Shown here: positions 1 through 7,391 of the stretch, piece by piece
Layout: each line of letters starts with the position of its first letter
Position numbering within the stretch: the first letter of the stretch is position 1
NCBI GenBank assembly: GCA_934183135.1
Contig: CAKPRX010000080.1
Location: 1-10,137, forward strand
DNA: 10,137 bases
Origin: an uncultured Prevotella sp.
Lineage (GTDB): Bacteria > Bacteroidota > Bacteroidia > Bacteroidales > Bacteroidaceae
Direction of reading: 5' to 3'
Translations under genes and position numbers: made by a program
The notes under the pieces: generated by a model
What the model saw: the letters and a program-made list of their open reading frames with translations, nothing else
What the model was told of the DNA's origin: nothing
Database searches by the model: none

Positions 1-320
1 CGATAGCCTCGGCCATCACCCAGCGCAAGGTACGTAAGAATACGGCCATGACAGGCGAGATCACGCTACGCGGAAAGGTGCTTCCCGTAGGCGGCATCAA
101 GGAGAAAATACTGGCGGCCAAGCGTGCCGGCATCACGGATATCGTGATGTGTGCCGAGAACCGCAAGGACATCGAGGAGATACCCGCTATGTACCTGGAG
201 GGTGTCACCTTCCACTACGTAGAGAACATCCAGGATGTATGGGACTTTGCCCTGCTCGACGAGCTGGTGGCCCATCCCGTAAAGTTTGACATAGATACAG
301 ACACGAAGAACAACGGCTGA
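1..320 (+). CDS. lon: Lon ATP-dependent protease, C-terminal fragment (5' end outside window)
   Basis: This is the last 105 residues of Lon, the cytoplasmic AAA+ serine protease that degrades misfolded and regulatory proteins. The first full codon is at position 3 and the TGA stop is at 318-320. The visible part is the end of the proteolytic domain, with the hallmark stretch [20 protein letters not shown]. The lysine of GGIK (codon 99-101) is by family knowledge the lysine of the Ser-Lys catalytic dyad; the serine lies upstream of the window. The following region ([12 protein letters not shown], then [10 protein letters not shown] and the FHYVENI segment) is also typical. The final ~20 residues are acidic and Asn-rich and probably a disordered tail. 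tgt starts 1 nt after the stop, so the two are likely co-transcribed. An ATG at 48 is an internal Met of the conserved motif, not a gene start. Confidence 0.96.
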   Translation, partial: IASAITQRKVRKNTAMTGEITLRGKVLPVGGIKEKILAAKRAGITDIVMCAENRKDIEEIPAMYLEGVTFHYVENIQDVWDFALLDELVAHPVKFDIDTDTKNNG

Positions 321-321
321 C

Positions 322-1449
322 ATGACATTCCAACTGCAACATACCGACACGGCAAGCGATGCCCGCACGGGTATCATCACTACCGCCCATGGTCAGATTA
401 AGACGCCCATCTTCATGCCCGTAGGCACCTGCGGTACCGTTAAGGGAGTACACTTCAGCGAGCTGCGCGAGCAGGTCAAGGCCCAGATTATACTGGGCAA
501 CACCTATCACCTATACCTGCGCCCGGGCCTGGAGGTGCTGCGCGCGGCGGGTGGCCTGCATGGCTTCAATGGCTGGGAGCGGCCCATTCTGACTGACAGT
601 GGGGGCTTTCAGGTATTCTCGTTGACCGGCATCCGCAAGCTGCGTGAGGAGGGCTGCGAGTTCAGGTCTCACATAGATGGCTCCAAGCACTTCTTCACTC
701 CCGAGAATGTCATGGATACCGAGCGTGTCATCGGGGCCGACATCATGATGGCCCTCGACGAGTGCCCGCCAGGCAAGAGCGACTACGCATACGCCAAGAA
801 GAGCCTGGGGCTCACCCAGCGGTGGCTGGACAGGTGCATTAAGCGGTTCAATGAAACCGAGCCGCTGTACGGGTACGAGCAGAGCCTGTTCCCCATAGTC
901 CAGGGCTGTACCTATAAGGACTTGCGTACCGAGGCGGCCAAGTTCGTGGCCGACAAGGGGGCCGATGGCAACGCCATTGGCGGCCTGGCGGTGGGCGAGC
1001 CCAAGGAGGTAATGTACGAGATGATCGAGGTGGTCAACGACATACTTCCCAAGGACAAGCCGCGCTACCTGATGGGCGTGGGTACCCCCGAGAACATACT
1101 GGAGGCCATCGCCAGGGGCGTAGACATGTTCGACTGTGTCATGCCGACCCGCAATGGACGCAACGCCATGCTCTTTACCTACCAGGGTACCATGAACATG
1201 CGCAACAAGAAGTGGGAGATGGACTTCTCGCCCATAGACCCAGACGGGTGCGAGGTAGACACCGTCTACACCAAGGCTTACCTGCATCACCTGTTCAAGG
1301 CCCAGGAGCTGCTGGCCATGCAGATAGCCAGCATCCATAACCTCGCTTTCTACCTGCGCCTCGTTTCCGATGCCCGAGCCCACATCGAGCAGGGCGACTT
1401 TGCCCATTGGAAGGACAGCGTTATCGACCAATTAGGGAGGAGAATATAG
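322..1449 (+). CDS. tgt: tRNA-guanine transglycosylase (queuosine biosynthesis)
   Basis: Tgt swaps guanine 34 in the anticodons of tRNA-Asp, -Asn, -His and -Tyr for preQ1, the committed tRNA step of queuosine synthesis, in the cytoplasm. The 375-residue length is normal for bacterial Tgt. Visible hallmarks are LTDSGGFQVFSL with the catalytic Asp at 92, ALDECPP (Asp146), IVQG (193-196), GGLAVGE (220-226), and MFDCVMPTRNGRN with the nucleophile Asp at 271 (family knowledge). The C-terminal zinc motif is atypical. Aligned on AYLHHL, the usual CxCxxC falls at 308-313, which reads DGCEVD, so only the middle cysteine (310) remains; the distal histidine (339, SIHN) is kept. All catalytic residues are present, so I expect an active enzyme. 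It starts 1 nt after lon and ends 1 nt before the permease gene. No Shine-Dalgarno is visible at its start. Confidence 0.97.
   Translation: MTFQLQHTDTASDARTGIITTAHGQIKTPIFMPVGTCGTVKGVHFSELREQVKAQIILGNTYHLYLRPGLEVLRAAGGLHGFNGWERPILTDSGGFQVFSLTGIRKLREEGCEFRSHIDGSKHFFTPENVMDTERVIGADIMMALDECPPGKSDYAYAKKSLGLTQRWLDRCIKRFNETEPLYGYEQSLFPIVQGCTYKDLRTEAAKFVADKGADGNAIGGLAVGEPKEVMYEMIEVVNDILPKDKPRYLMGVGTPENILEAIARGVDMFDCVMPTRNGRNAMLFTYQGTMNMRNKKWEMDFSPIDPDGCEVDTVYTKAYLHHLFKAQELLAMQIASIHNLAFYLRLVSDARAHIEQGDFAHWKDSVIDQLGRRI
1438..1442 (+). promoter_or_regulatory. Shine-Dalgarno (AGGAG) for the LptF/LptG permease gene
   Basis: AGGAG sits 8 nt before the ATG at 1451, inside the last codons of tgt. Bacteroidetes genes often lack such a site, and other starts in this window show none this good. 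Its presence supports 1451 as the real start, and therefore translation of the unusual N-terminal extension of the permease. Confidence 0.6.
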
Positions 1450-1450
1450 T

Positions 1451-2725
1451 ATGGCAGATTATAGACAACTGCGGCAGCACCACCTGCGCTACCGGATAGC
1501 GCGGTGGCTAAGCAGGCATCCGGTATGGCTCCATGTGCTGTTGGCCTGGCTGTACCGGCATACCGGCTGGCTGCGCAAGGGTGCCCGGTGGGCAGCCCGG
1601 CGGTTGGGCTGGCTACGTATATTGGCCCCCTCGCGCTATCTGAAACGGTTGGACCGCTACATTATCGTCAAGTTCATCGGTACGTATGTGTTCGCCATCG
1701 TGCTTATCATCTCGCTGGCCATCGTGTTTGATGTCAACGAGAACCTGAACAAGTTCGCTGAATACCATGCACCGCTGAGGGCTATCGTCTTTGACTACTA
1801 TGCCAACTTTGTGCCCTATTTCTCCAACTTGTTCAGTCCGCTGTTCGTCTTTATTGCCGTCATATTCTTCACCTCTAAGCTGGCGGGCAACTCGGAGATA
1901 GTGGCCATGCTGGCTGCGGGTGTGTCGTTCAAGCGGCTGCTCCGCCCGTATATGTTCTCGTGCGTGCTGATAGCTATGCTCTCTTATTACCTTAGTGCCT
2001 ATGTCATTCCACATGGCACCGTAATCCGCCAGAACTTCGAGGTCAAGTACAAGAACAAGACTAATATTACCTCTGCTGAGAACGTGCAGCTCCAAGTGGG
2101 CAAGGGCATCATTGCCTACATCCAGCACTATGACAATAATATGAAGAAGGGGTACGGCTTCTCTCTTGACAAGTTTGAGAACAAGAAGCTCGTGAGCCAC
2201 ATGACAGCCATGGAGATACAGTATGACACCATTTCGGACACTAAGTATCACTGGACTGTACGCAACTGGAAGATACGTCGCCTGAAGGGCTTGAGGGAGC
2301 ATATTGAGAGCGGTGTCAAGCGCGACACGCTCATCCAGATGGAGCCTACCGACCTGGTGTACTCACGCGGACAGCAGGAGACCTTTACCAGTCCTGAGCT
2401 CAAGGACTATATCTCCAAGCAGATAAACCGTGGCAGCAGCAACGTGGTCCAGTACCAGGTCGAGTATCACAAACGTATCGCCTCGTCGTTTGCCTCGTTC
2501 ATCCTTACCATTATCGGCTTCTCCCTCTCCTCGCGTAAGCGCAAGGGCGGCATGGGCCTGTATCTCGGTATCGGCCTGGCACTCAGCTTCACCTACATTA
2601 TGCTGCAGACAGTCTCGTCGACGTTTGCTATCAATGCAGGCTTTCCGCCTATGCTGGCAGCATGGGTACCCAATATACTTTTTGCCCTCGTGGCTTATTA
2701 CTGTTACAGGCAGGCGCCCAATTAG
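1451..2725 (+). CDS. LptF/LptG family LPS-export permease with N-terminal Trp-heptad extension
   Basis: This is a YjgP/YjgQ-type inner-membrane subunit of the LptB2FG transporter, which extracts lipopolysaccharide from the inner membrane and passes it to the periplasmic bridge. The family core starts near residue 65 (KRLDRYIIVKF). TM1 is about 76-93, TM2 about 120-140 (FVPYFSNLFSPLFVF), then the conserved GNSEIVAML coupling region (146-154) and TM3 about 168-187. A periplasmic domain runs to roughly residue 340, and three C-terminal TM segments follow. The protein is 424 residues, about 60 more than I expect for this family. The excess is an Arg/Trp-rich N-terminus with Trp at 19, 26, 33, 40, 47 and 54. 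There is no in-frame ATG between 1451 and the core. I cannot tell LptF from LptG by sequence alone, so no symbol is given. It lies 1 nt after tgt. Confidence 0.92.
   Translation: MADYRQLRQHHLRYRIARWLSRHPVWLHVLLAWLYRHTGWLRKGARWAARRLGWLRILAPSRYLKRLDRYIIVKFIGTYVFAIVLIISLAIVFDVNENLNKFAEYHAPLRAIVFDYYANFVPYFSNLFSPLFVFIAVIFFTSKLAGNSEIVAMLAAGVSFKRLLRPYMFSCVLIAMLSYYLSAYVIPHGTVIRQNFEVKYKNKTNITSAENVQLQVGKGIIAYIQHYDNNMKKGYGFSLDKFENKKLVSHMTAMEIQYDTISDTKYHWTVRNWKIRRLKGLREHIESGVKRDTLIQMEPTDLVYSRGQQETFTSPELKDYISKQINRGSSNVVQYQVEYHKRIASSFASFILTIIGFSLSSRKRKGGMGLYLGIGLALSFTYIMLQTVSSTFAINAGFPPMLAAWVPNILFALVAYYCYRQAPN
1505..1612 (+). repeat. Six tryptophans spaced exactly seven residues apart (21-nt period)
   Basis: Within the permease N-terminus, TGG codons occur at 1505, 1526, 1547, 1568, 1589 and 1610, giving Trp every seventh residue from 19 to 54. 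In five of the six units Trp is followed by Leu (WLSRHPV, WLHVLLA, WLYRHTG, WLRKGAR, WAARRLG, WLRILAP). The rest of each unit varies at both the DNA and protein level, so this is a maintained protein periodicity and not a fresh tandem duplication. On a helix the Trp residues would form a single stripe flanked by many arginines. Confidence 0.85.
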
Positions 2726-2761
2726 AGTGAAGACTGCGGCACTGCCCCAAAGTGTAGAATT

Positions 2762-4384
<1,623 letters not shown>

Positions 4385-4395
4385 ATACTACTACA

Positions 4396-4436
4396 AGAAA
4401 GCCGCTTCGCCCGTCAGGGTACCGAAGCGGCTTTCT
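4396..4436. terminator. Bidirectional hairpin terminator between convergent units
   Basis: A perfect 14-bp stem (4396-4409 paired with 4423-4436, AGAAAGCCGCTTCG and its complement) encloses a 13-nt loop in which CCC (4410-4412) can pair with GGG (4417-4419). It lies 12 nt after the helicase stop and 15 nt after the HU stop on the other strand. The arms end in CTTTCT on the plus strand and CTTTCTTG on the minus strand, so each direction has a modest T-rich tail. This fits a shared terminator. Confidence 0.85.
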
Positions 4437-4451
4437 GTTAGTATGTTGTAG

Positions 4452-4742
4452 TTATTCAGCCGGATGCTTACGGCTGTAAATGGCTATGTTGTCAGAGCAC
4501 TTGAAGACCACCTTGTCATGGGCCTCTATCTCTATCTTGGCACCAGTGCTCGGGTTGACGCCCATGCGGGCCGGCACACTCTTAACATAGAACCGGCCAA
4601 AGTCGGGGATGGCCACCTCGCCGTCGCCGTCGCAGATATTGTCGGCTATGGTTCCCAGTACGGCATTGACGTACACATTGGCCTGGGCCTTGGTGGCACC
4701 GGTCTTCTCGGCCACCAGTGCTGCAAGTTGAGTTCTATTCAT
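4452..4742 (-). CDS. HU-family DNA-binding protein
   Basis: This is a 96-residue histone-like nucleoid protein that binds and bends DNA as a dimer. The N-terminal helices (MNRTQLAALVAEKTGATKAQA) and the loop-strand signature VAIPDFGRFYVKSVPAR lead to the DNA-binding arm MGVNPSTGAKIEIEAHDKVVFKCSD. Pro64 of NPSTG is, by family knowledge, the residue that intercalates at the DNA kink. The length matches a typical HU with a slightly extended C-terminus (YSRKHPAE). It starts 12 nt after the stop of the META lipoprotein gene on the same strand, so the two are probably co-transcribed. A six-G run in that gap, 6 nt from the ATG, could act as a weak ribosome binding site. Which HU or IHF paralogue this is cannot be decided from sequence alone. 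Confidence 0.93.
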   Translation of the reverse strand: MNRTQLAALVAEKTGATKAQANVYVNAVLGTIADNICDGDGEVAIPDFGRFYVKSVPARMGVNPSTGAKIEIEAHDKVVFKCSDNIAIYSRKHPAE

Positions 4743-4754
4743 TTCGCGCCCCCC

Positions 4755-5177
4755 TTACTTCTTCTTGACCAGTAATATCACTTCCTTACCCTGCGCGTTG
4801 GTCAGCAGCAGGTTGCCCTTGGCATTTATCTCGTAGCCCTTTACTTTTCCCAGCGCGTCGAGTACCTTGCGTTCGTTGGTCATATTGGCGCACATCATCC
4901 GTGTACAGCCCATGTTGTCCAGGTCAATCTTGCCATTGTCAGCCTTCAGCTCACCAGTCAGGCTGTTGCACCCGGTGTTGCCATAGATACGCTTTGAAGT
5001 GGTGTCAAAGCCCATAAACGGAATATTGTCGCCGGCCTTCTTGTCTATGGCTGCTCCGTCAATTTTTTCGATAGTCCACTCACCGGCAAGCGATGCCGAC
5101 GGGGCCATAGTCTTGCTTGAACTGCAGCCAGTTAACAGGGCCGCTGCAGCCAGTGTGGCAAATGTGATAGTTTTCAT
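4755..5177 (-). CDS. META/HslJ-domain lipoprotein
   Basis: This is a 140-residue predicted lipoprotein. A short signal peptide ends in the lipobox LLTGC, with the lipidated Cys at 18. The mature part is a single META (HslJ-like) domain, recognised from SLAGEWTIEKIDG (29-41), YGNTGCNSLTGEL (65-77) and MGCTRMMC (89-96). Cysteines 70, 91 and 96 are at the family's usual positions. HslJ-type proteins are linked to heat shock and novobiocin resistance in E. coli, but their molecular role is poorly known; here an envelope stress function is only inferred. The residues after Cys18 (SSSKTMAP) lack the acidic cluster of known Bacteroidetes surface-export signals, so a periplasm-facing location is more likely. 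It is the first gene of a two-gene unit with HU and has a Bacteroidetes -7 promoter element just upstream. Confidence 0.9.
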   Translation of the reverse strand: MKTITFATLAAAALLTGCSSSKTMAPSASLAGEWTIEKIDGAAIDKKAGDNIPFMGFDTTSKRIYGNTGCNSLTGELKADNGKIDLDNMGCTRMMCANMTNERKVLDALGKVKGYEINAKGNLLLTNAQGKEVILLVKKK

Positions 5178-5206
5178 TATGTTAATATATTATAGTTTTA
5201 TGGCTG

Positions 5207-5238
5207 CAAAGTTACGCAAAATCAGAGGCATTTTGAAA
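5207..5238 (-). promoter_or_regulatory. Bacteroidetes-type promoter for the META lipoprotein-HU unit
   Basis: On the minus strand the -7 element TAACTTTG (5214 to 5207) matches TAnnTTTG exactly. Exactly 20 nt upstream is TTTC (5238 to 5235), one base from the -33 TTTG. Transcription would start near 5201, leaving an AT-rich leader of about 24 nt before the ATG at 5177. The spacing is consistent with the known Bacteroides sigma-ABfr consensus. Confidence 0.7.
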
Positions 5239-5290
5239 TAAAACGCTGTCTTTTTTGTCATTGTGGCGCAAAAGAGGGCAACCGTTCCCA

Positions 5291-5306
5291 ACAGCCACAT
5301 GGCTGT
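5291..5306. other. Small hairpin in the 5178-5418 intergenic region
   Basis: ACAGCC and GGCTGT (6 bp) flank an ACAT loop. It lies downstream of the Spy-like gene's terminator on the minus strand and has no T-run on either side. It may be a secondary transcript-end structure or chance. The remainder of 5240-5290 shows nothing recognisable. Confidence 0.3.
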
Positions 5307-5315
5307 GTCCTGTTA

Positions 5316-5351
5316 CGAAAAAGCCCCATACCCTGGATGGGCATGAGGCTT
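5316..5351 (-). terminator. Intrinsic terminator of the Spy-like cysteine-rich gene
   Basis: Read on the minus strand, a 13-bp stem with two mismatches (5351-5339 with 5333-5321; AAGCCTCATGCCC against GGGTATGGGGCTT) and a 5-nt loop is followed directly by a T-run and CG. It lies about 70 nt after the stop at 5419. This is a conventional rho-independent terminator for that gene, and it separates it from the META-HU unit. Confidence 0.8.
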
Positions 5352-5418
5352 GGTGTCTGTGTAAGAAGCGATGGCAGATGGCGACGATAACCGAGCCGGG
5401 CCATGCGGTTCCTCCGTA

Positions 5419-5955
5419 TTATTTCTGATTGCAGCGCTGACGGTCTTGCTTATTCTGGCAGTCGGAATTGAACTGCTTCAGCTGCTCCTCGTTCAGGATA
5501 GACTTCAGCTCGTTCACATAAGCCTCGCGCTTGGTCTGCATCTCCTGACGGCGCTTCTGCATTTCAGTCTTCTGCTCCTCTGTAAGTTCGGGACGCTTCT
5601 GAGCCTTGGCCTGCTTGCAGTCGGCCTTCTGAGCCTTGCAGCAGTCCTTCTCCTCGTTGGCCTTAGCCTTCGCACAGTTTGCACAGCCCTGTTCCTGTTT
5701 CTTGCAGCAACCCTGGGGCTGAGCACCGGGCCTACGGCCGCGCATAGGACCAAACTGGTCGGCATACTTGGTATTCAGTTCCAGCAGCTTGGCTTTCTGC
5801 TTGTCATCCAGATTGTATTTCTTGGCCATCATCTCGGTACGGTGCTTGGCCATGTCTGCCTTAGAGGGCATCTGTCTGCAAGCCTTTGTATCCTGTGCCA
5901 TGACAACATTGGCTACCAGCAGCATAGCTGCAAGGGTCATCAATAACTTTCTCAT
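5419..5955 (-). CDS. Secreted Spy/CpxP-like (LTxxQ-type) protein with cysteine-rich insert
   Basis: This is a 178-residue exported protein with a clear signal peptide (MRKLLMTLAAMLLVANVVMA, cleavage about 20/21 before QD) and no lipobox. The mature part is highly charged and Lys/Gln/Glu-rich, with two helical blocks recalling LTxxQ motifs: NLDDKQKAKLLELNTKYADQF (48-68) and ELTEEQKTEMQKRRQEM, then EAYVNELKSILNEEQLKQF (123-162). Between them lies a Cys-rich stretch (83-113) in which CC-x6-C occurs twice, 22 residues apart, with a CxxC shared by the first copy. Ten cysteines occur after the signal peptide (26, 83, 84, 91, 94, 105, 106, 113, 166, 175). Spy/CpxP proteins are periplasmic chaperones and metal or stress sensors; that role here is inference from fold-level resemblance. 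It may fall in a Bacteroidales-specific family of unknown function such as DUF4890. It has its own terminator and a possible ECF-type promoter. Confidence 0.8.
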   Translation of the reverse strand: MRKLLMTLAAMLLVANVVMAQDTKACRQMPSKADMAKHRTEMMAKKYNLDDKQKAKLLELNTKYADQFGPMRGRRPGAQPQGCCKKQEQGCANCAKAKANEEKDCCKAQKADCKQAKAQKRPELTEEQKTEMQKRRQEMQTKREAYVNELKSILNEEQLKQFNSDCQNKQDRQRCNQK

Positions 5956-6006
5956 ACTTTTTTTGTTTTTAAAGGTTATAAAAAATTTTGGTTCTGTTTA
6001 CTTATA

Positions 6007-6033
6007 GGACGCAGAATGTTGGCGCAGGTTTAA
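6007..6033 (-). promoter_or_regulatory. Possible ECF sigma-type promoter for the Spy-like gene
   Basis: The minus strand has TTAAAC (6033-6028), then exactly 16 nt, then CGTCC (6011-6007), resembling the general ECF pattern of AAC in the -35 and CGT in the -10. It would start transcription about 45 nt before the ATG at 5955. No TAnnTTTG housekeeping element is visible in 5956-6115. The match is short, so this is tentative. Confidence 0.35.
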
Positions 6034-6055
6034 CACAGGGCCCATTTTTTTTATT

Positions 6056-6073
6056 GGCCGATAGCCTTCGGCC
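6056..6073. other. Hairpin downstream of the lytic transglycosylase gene
   Basis: GGCCGA (6056-6061) pairs with TCGGCC (6068-6073) around a 6-nt loop, 43 nt past the stop at 6116. On the minus strand it is followed by an A-rich stretch and not by T residues, so it is not a classical intrinsic terminator, although it could mark the 3' end of that transcript. The adjacent T8 run (6045-6052) is on the wrong side for minus-strand termination. Confidence 0.35.
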
Positions 6074-6115
6074 GCTCCACGTCCCCTTGTCGCTAGTTCC
6101 GCATACTGCCCATAT

Positions 6116-7294
6116 TTACAGATGAAAGCGGTACTTCTTGGTAGCCCGTTGCGGCTCTAACGAGCCGTATGCTCCCTTAAAGGTACTCACGCTGGCCGAA
6201 CCGCGGTACTGAGCCCAGCGAGCGTGGATGCGCTCTACATAGTCTACCGTCTCGCCTCCACGCATGTAGCCATACTTCACTATAGGGTCAGTATAGTAAC
6301 GCGGGTCGCGCAAGCCCAGCACATAGCCCGACACATCGCGCCAGCTATGCTGGTTGCGGCCATACTTGTGCGCCAGGGCCATGGCATCGCGTATGTGATG
6401 GTAGCCACCGTTGTAGCTGGCCAGTACAAAACTGATACGCTCCATCTTATTGGGCACATCGCGGAACCGGCCGTTAAGTTGGTCTATGTACTTGGCCGCC
6501 GCGGCTATGTTGGCTTCCGGCTCGTACAGTTGCTCACGCGGAACACCTATGTGGTCGGCCGTCTCGGGCATTATCTGCATCAGGCCACAGGCACCCGCCC
6601 ATGAGCGAGCCCTCGGGTCAAACGTAGATTCTTGATAGCACTGGGCCGCCATGAGTCGCCAGTCCATGCGAGCCACCGGGGCATATTTCTGGAACAGGTG
6701 GTCGTACTTGGAGATGATGCCTGCCCTACTGTCGAGCATGGGCGAATATACGTGTCGGGTAATGCTGCGGGTAGAGAGTACGAACTCTTGTTCCTTGGCT
6801 ATCTGAGCAACAAACACAGGCTTAAACCACTTGTCCAGCGTGTCGGCCAGGGCCGTGTTGTCCTCCTCTACAGCCCAACTGGTCTGTTCTTTCGGATAGC
6901 GCACTCCACAAAATTTTACGCCGCGGATAGAGTGGGGAAGCGGAAAAGCAGCTATGTCGCCCTCGCCATTACGCAGGCGCTTGACGAGTTCTGCTGTGTC
7001 GCGGCAGACCTCAACGCGGAGAGAGACACCGATTGACTGGGCAAATTTCTCACAGAGGAGATACTGCGTACCCAGCCCCCGGCCGTGGTACTCATAGTAA
7101 GTCTGCGGCCCGGAGAGTGTGAGCATGATAATTTCGCCATTATTAAGGATGTCGTTGAATGTATAGTCGGTCGACACAGAGTCGGCGCTGGCTTGGAGCG
7201 TGGTGCCCCATGGCGTGAGCTCTTGTTTCTTCTCGCCCTGACAACTAACCAGAATGTATGCAAGAAAATAGTATAAATATTTGTATGCTCTCAT
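6116..7294 (-). CDS. MltF-like membrane-bound lytic murein transglycosylase lipoprotein
   Basis: The predicted enzyme cleaves peptidoglycan glycan strands, forming 1,6-anhydro-MurNAc ends, while anchored in the envelope. I start at the ATG at 7294 because it gives a normal lipoprotein signal (MRAYKYLYYFLAYILVSC, lipidated Cys18). A longer reading from 7336 adds 14 residues, destroys that signal, and runs upstream past the promoter. The protein is 392 residues. Residues ~54-156 are a solute-binding-like domain (GEIIMLTLSGPQTYY, GLGTQYLLCEKFAQ, LVKRLRNGEGDIAAFPL, TSWAVEEDN, LDKWF) that looks about half the usual length. The SLT domain (~208-331) has the catalytic Glu222 in QCYQESTFDPRA, then WAGACGLMQIMPETA, ASYNGGYHHI and a terminal GETVDYVERI. 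It is divergent from hisG and separated from it by 97 nt. The name MltF is by domain order; true orthology is not certain. Confidence 0.9.
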   Translation of the reverse strand: MRAYKYLYYFLAYILVSCQGEKKQELTPWGTTLQASADSVSTDYTFNDILNNGEIIMLTLSGPQTYYEYHGRGLGTQYLLCEKFAQSIGVSLRVEVCRDTAELVKRLRNGEGDIAAFPLPHSIRGVKFCGVRYPKEQTSWAVEEDNTALADTLDKWFKPVFVAQIAKEQEFVLSTRSITRHVYSPMLDSRAGIISKYDHLFQKYAPVARMDWRLMAAQCYQESTFDPRARSWAGACGLMQIMPETADHIGVPREQLYEPEANIAAAAKYIDQLNGRFRDVPNKMERISFVLASYNGGYHHIRDAMALAHKYGRNQHSWRDVSGYVLGLRDPRYYTDPIVKYGYMRGGETVDYVERIHARWAQYRGSASVSTFKGAYGSLEPQRATKKYRFHL

Positions 7295-7302
7295 AAGTGA
7301 TA

Positions 7303-7310
7303 CAAAGTTA
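7303..7310 (-). promoter_or_regulatory. -7 promoter element for the lytic transglycosylase gene
   Basis: TAACTTTG on the minus strand (7310 to 7303) matches the Bacteroidetes TAnnTTTG element. The sequence about 20 nt upstream (GTTCC) is a poor -33 match. Only 8 nt lie between this box and the ATG at 7294, so the mRNA leader would be only a few bases long if this promoter is used. Confidence 0.5.
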
Positions 7311-7318
7311 CTACATAA

Positions 7319-7350
7319 TTTGCACACTTGGAACATTTTTCATACTTTTG
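7319..7350 (+). promoter_or_regulatory. Bacteroidetes promoter for the his operon
   Basis: TTTG (7319-7322) is followed after exactly 20 nt by TACTTTTG (7343-7350), a full match to the -33/-7 consensus with ideal spacing. Transcription would begin about 7356, giving a leader of about 35 nt of AT-rich sequence before the hisG ATG at 7392. That is too short for a his-type attenuator, and none is visible. Confidence 0.8.
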
Positions 7351-7391
7351 CATTACAATTTTTATGATAATCAATATATACCATTATACTT

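Noticed and set aside
511..1431. A 306-codon minus-strand frame inside tgt
   Set aside because: It is fully antisense to a conserved, intact tgt and has no recognisable motif. It is a by-product of GC-rich codon usage.
5371..5946. A 191-codon plus-strand frame encoding a very hydrophobic Leu-rich, membrane-like protein
   Set aside because: It lies antisense to the Spy-like gene. The Leu/Val richness comes from reading Lys/Gln/Glu codons on the opposite strand. The minus-strand frame has a signal peptide, family-like helices and a terminator, so it is the real gene.
7295..7336. Upstream ATG at 7336 as start of the lytic transglycosylase
   Set aside because: It would put 14 residues ahead of the lipoprotein signal, spoil it, and place the start upstream of the likely promoter box. 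The ATG at 7294 gives a standard signal with lipobox.
7351..7391. Possible his leader peptide or attenuator before hisG
   Set aside because: The leader is only about 35 nt, has no run of His codons and no terminator-like hairpin.
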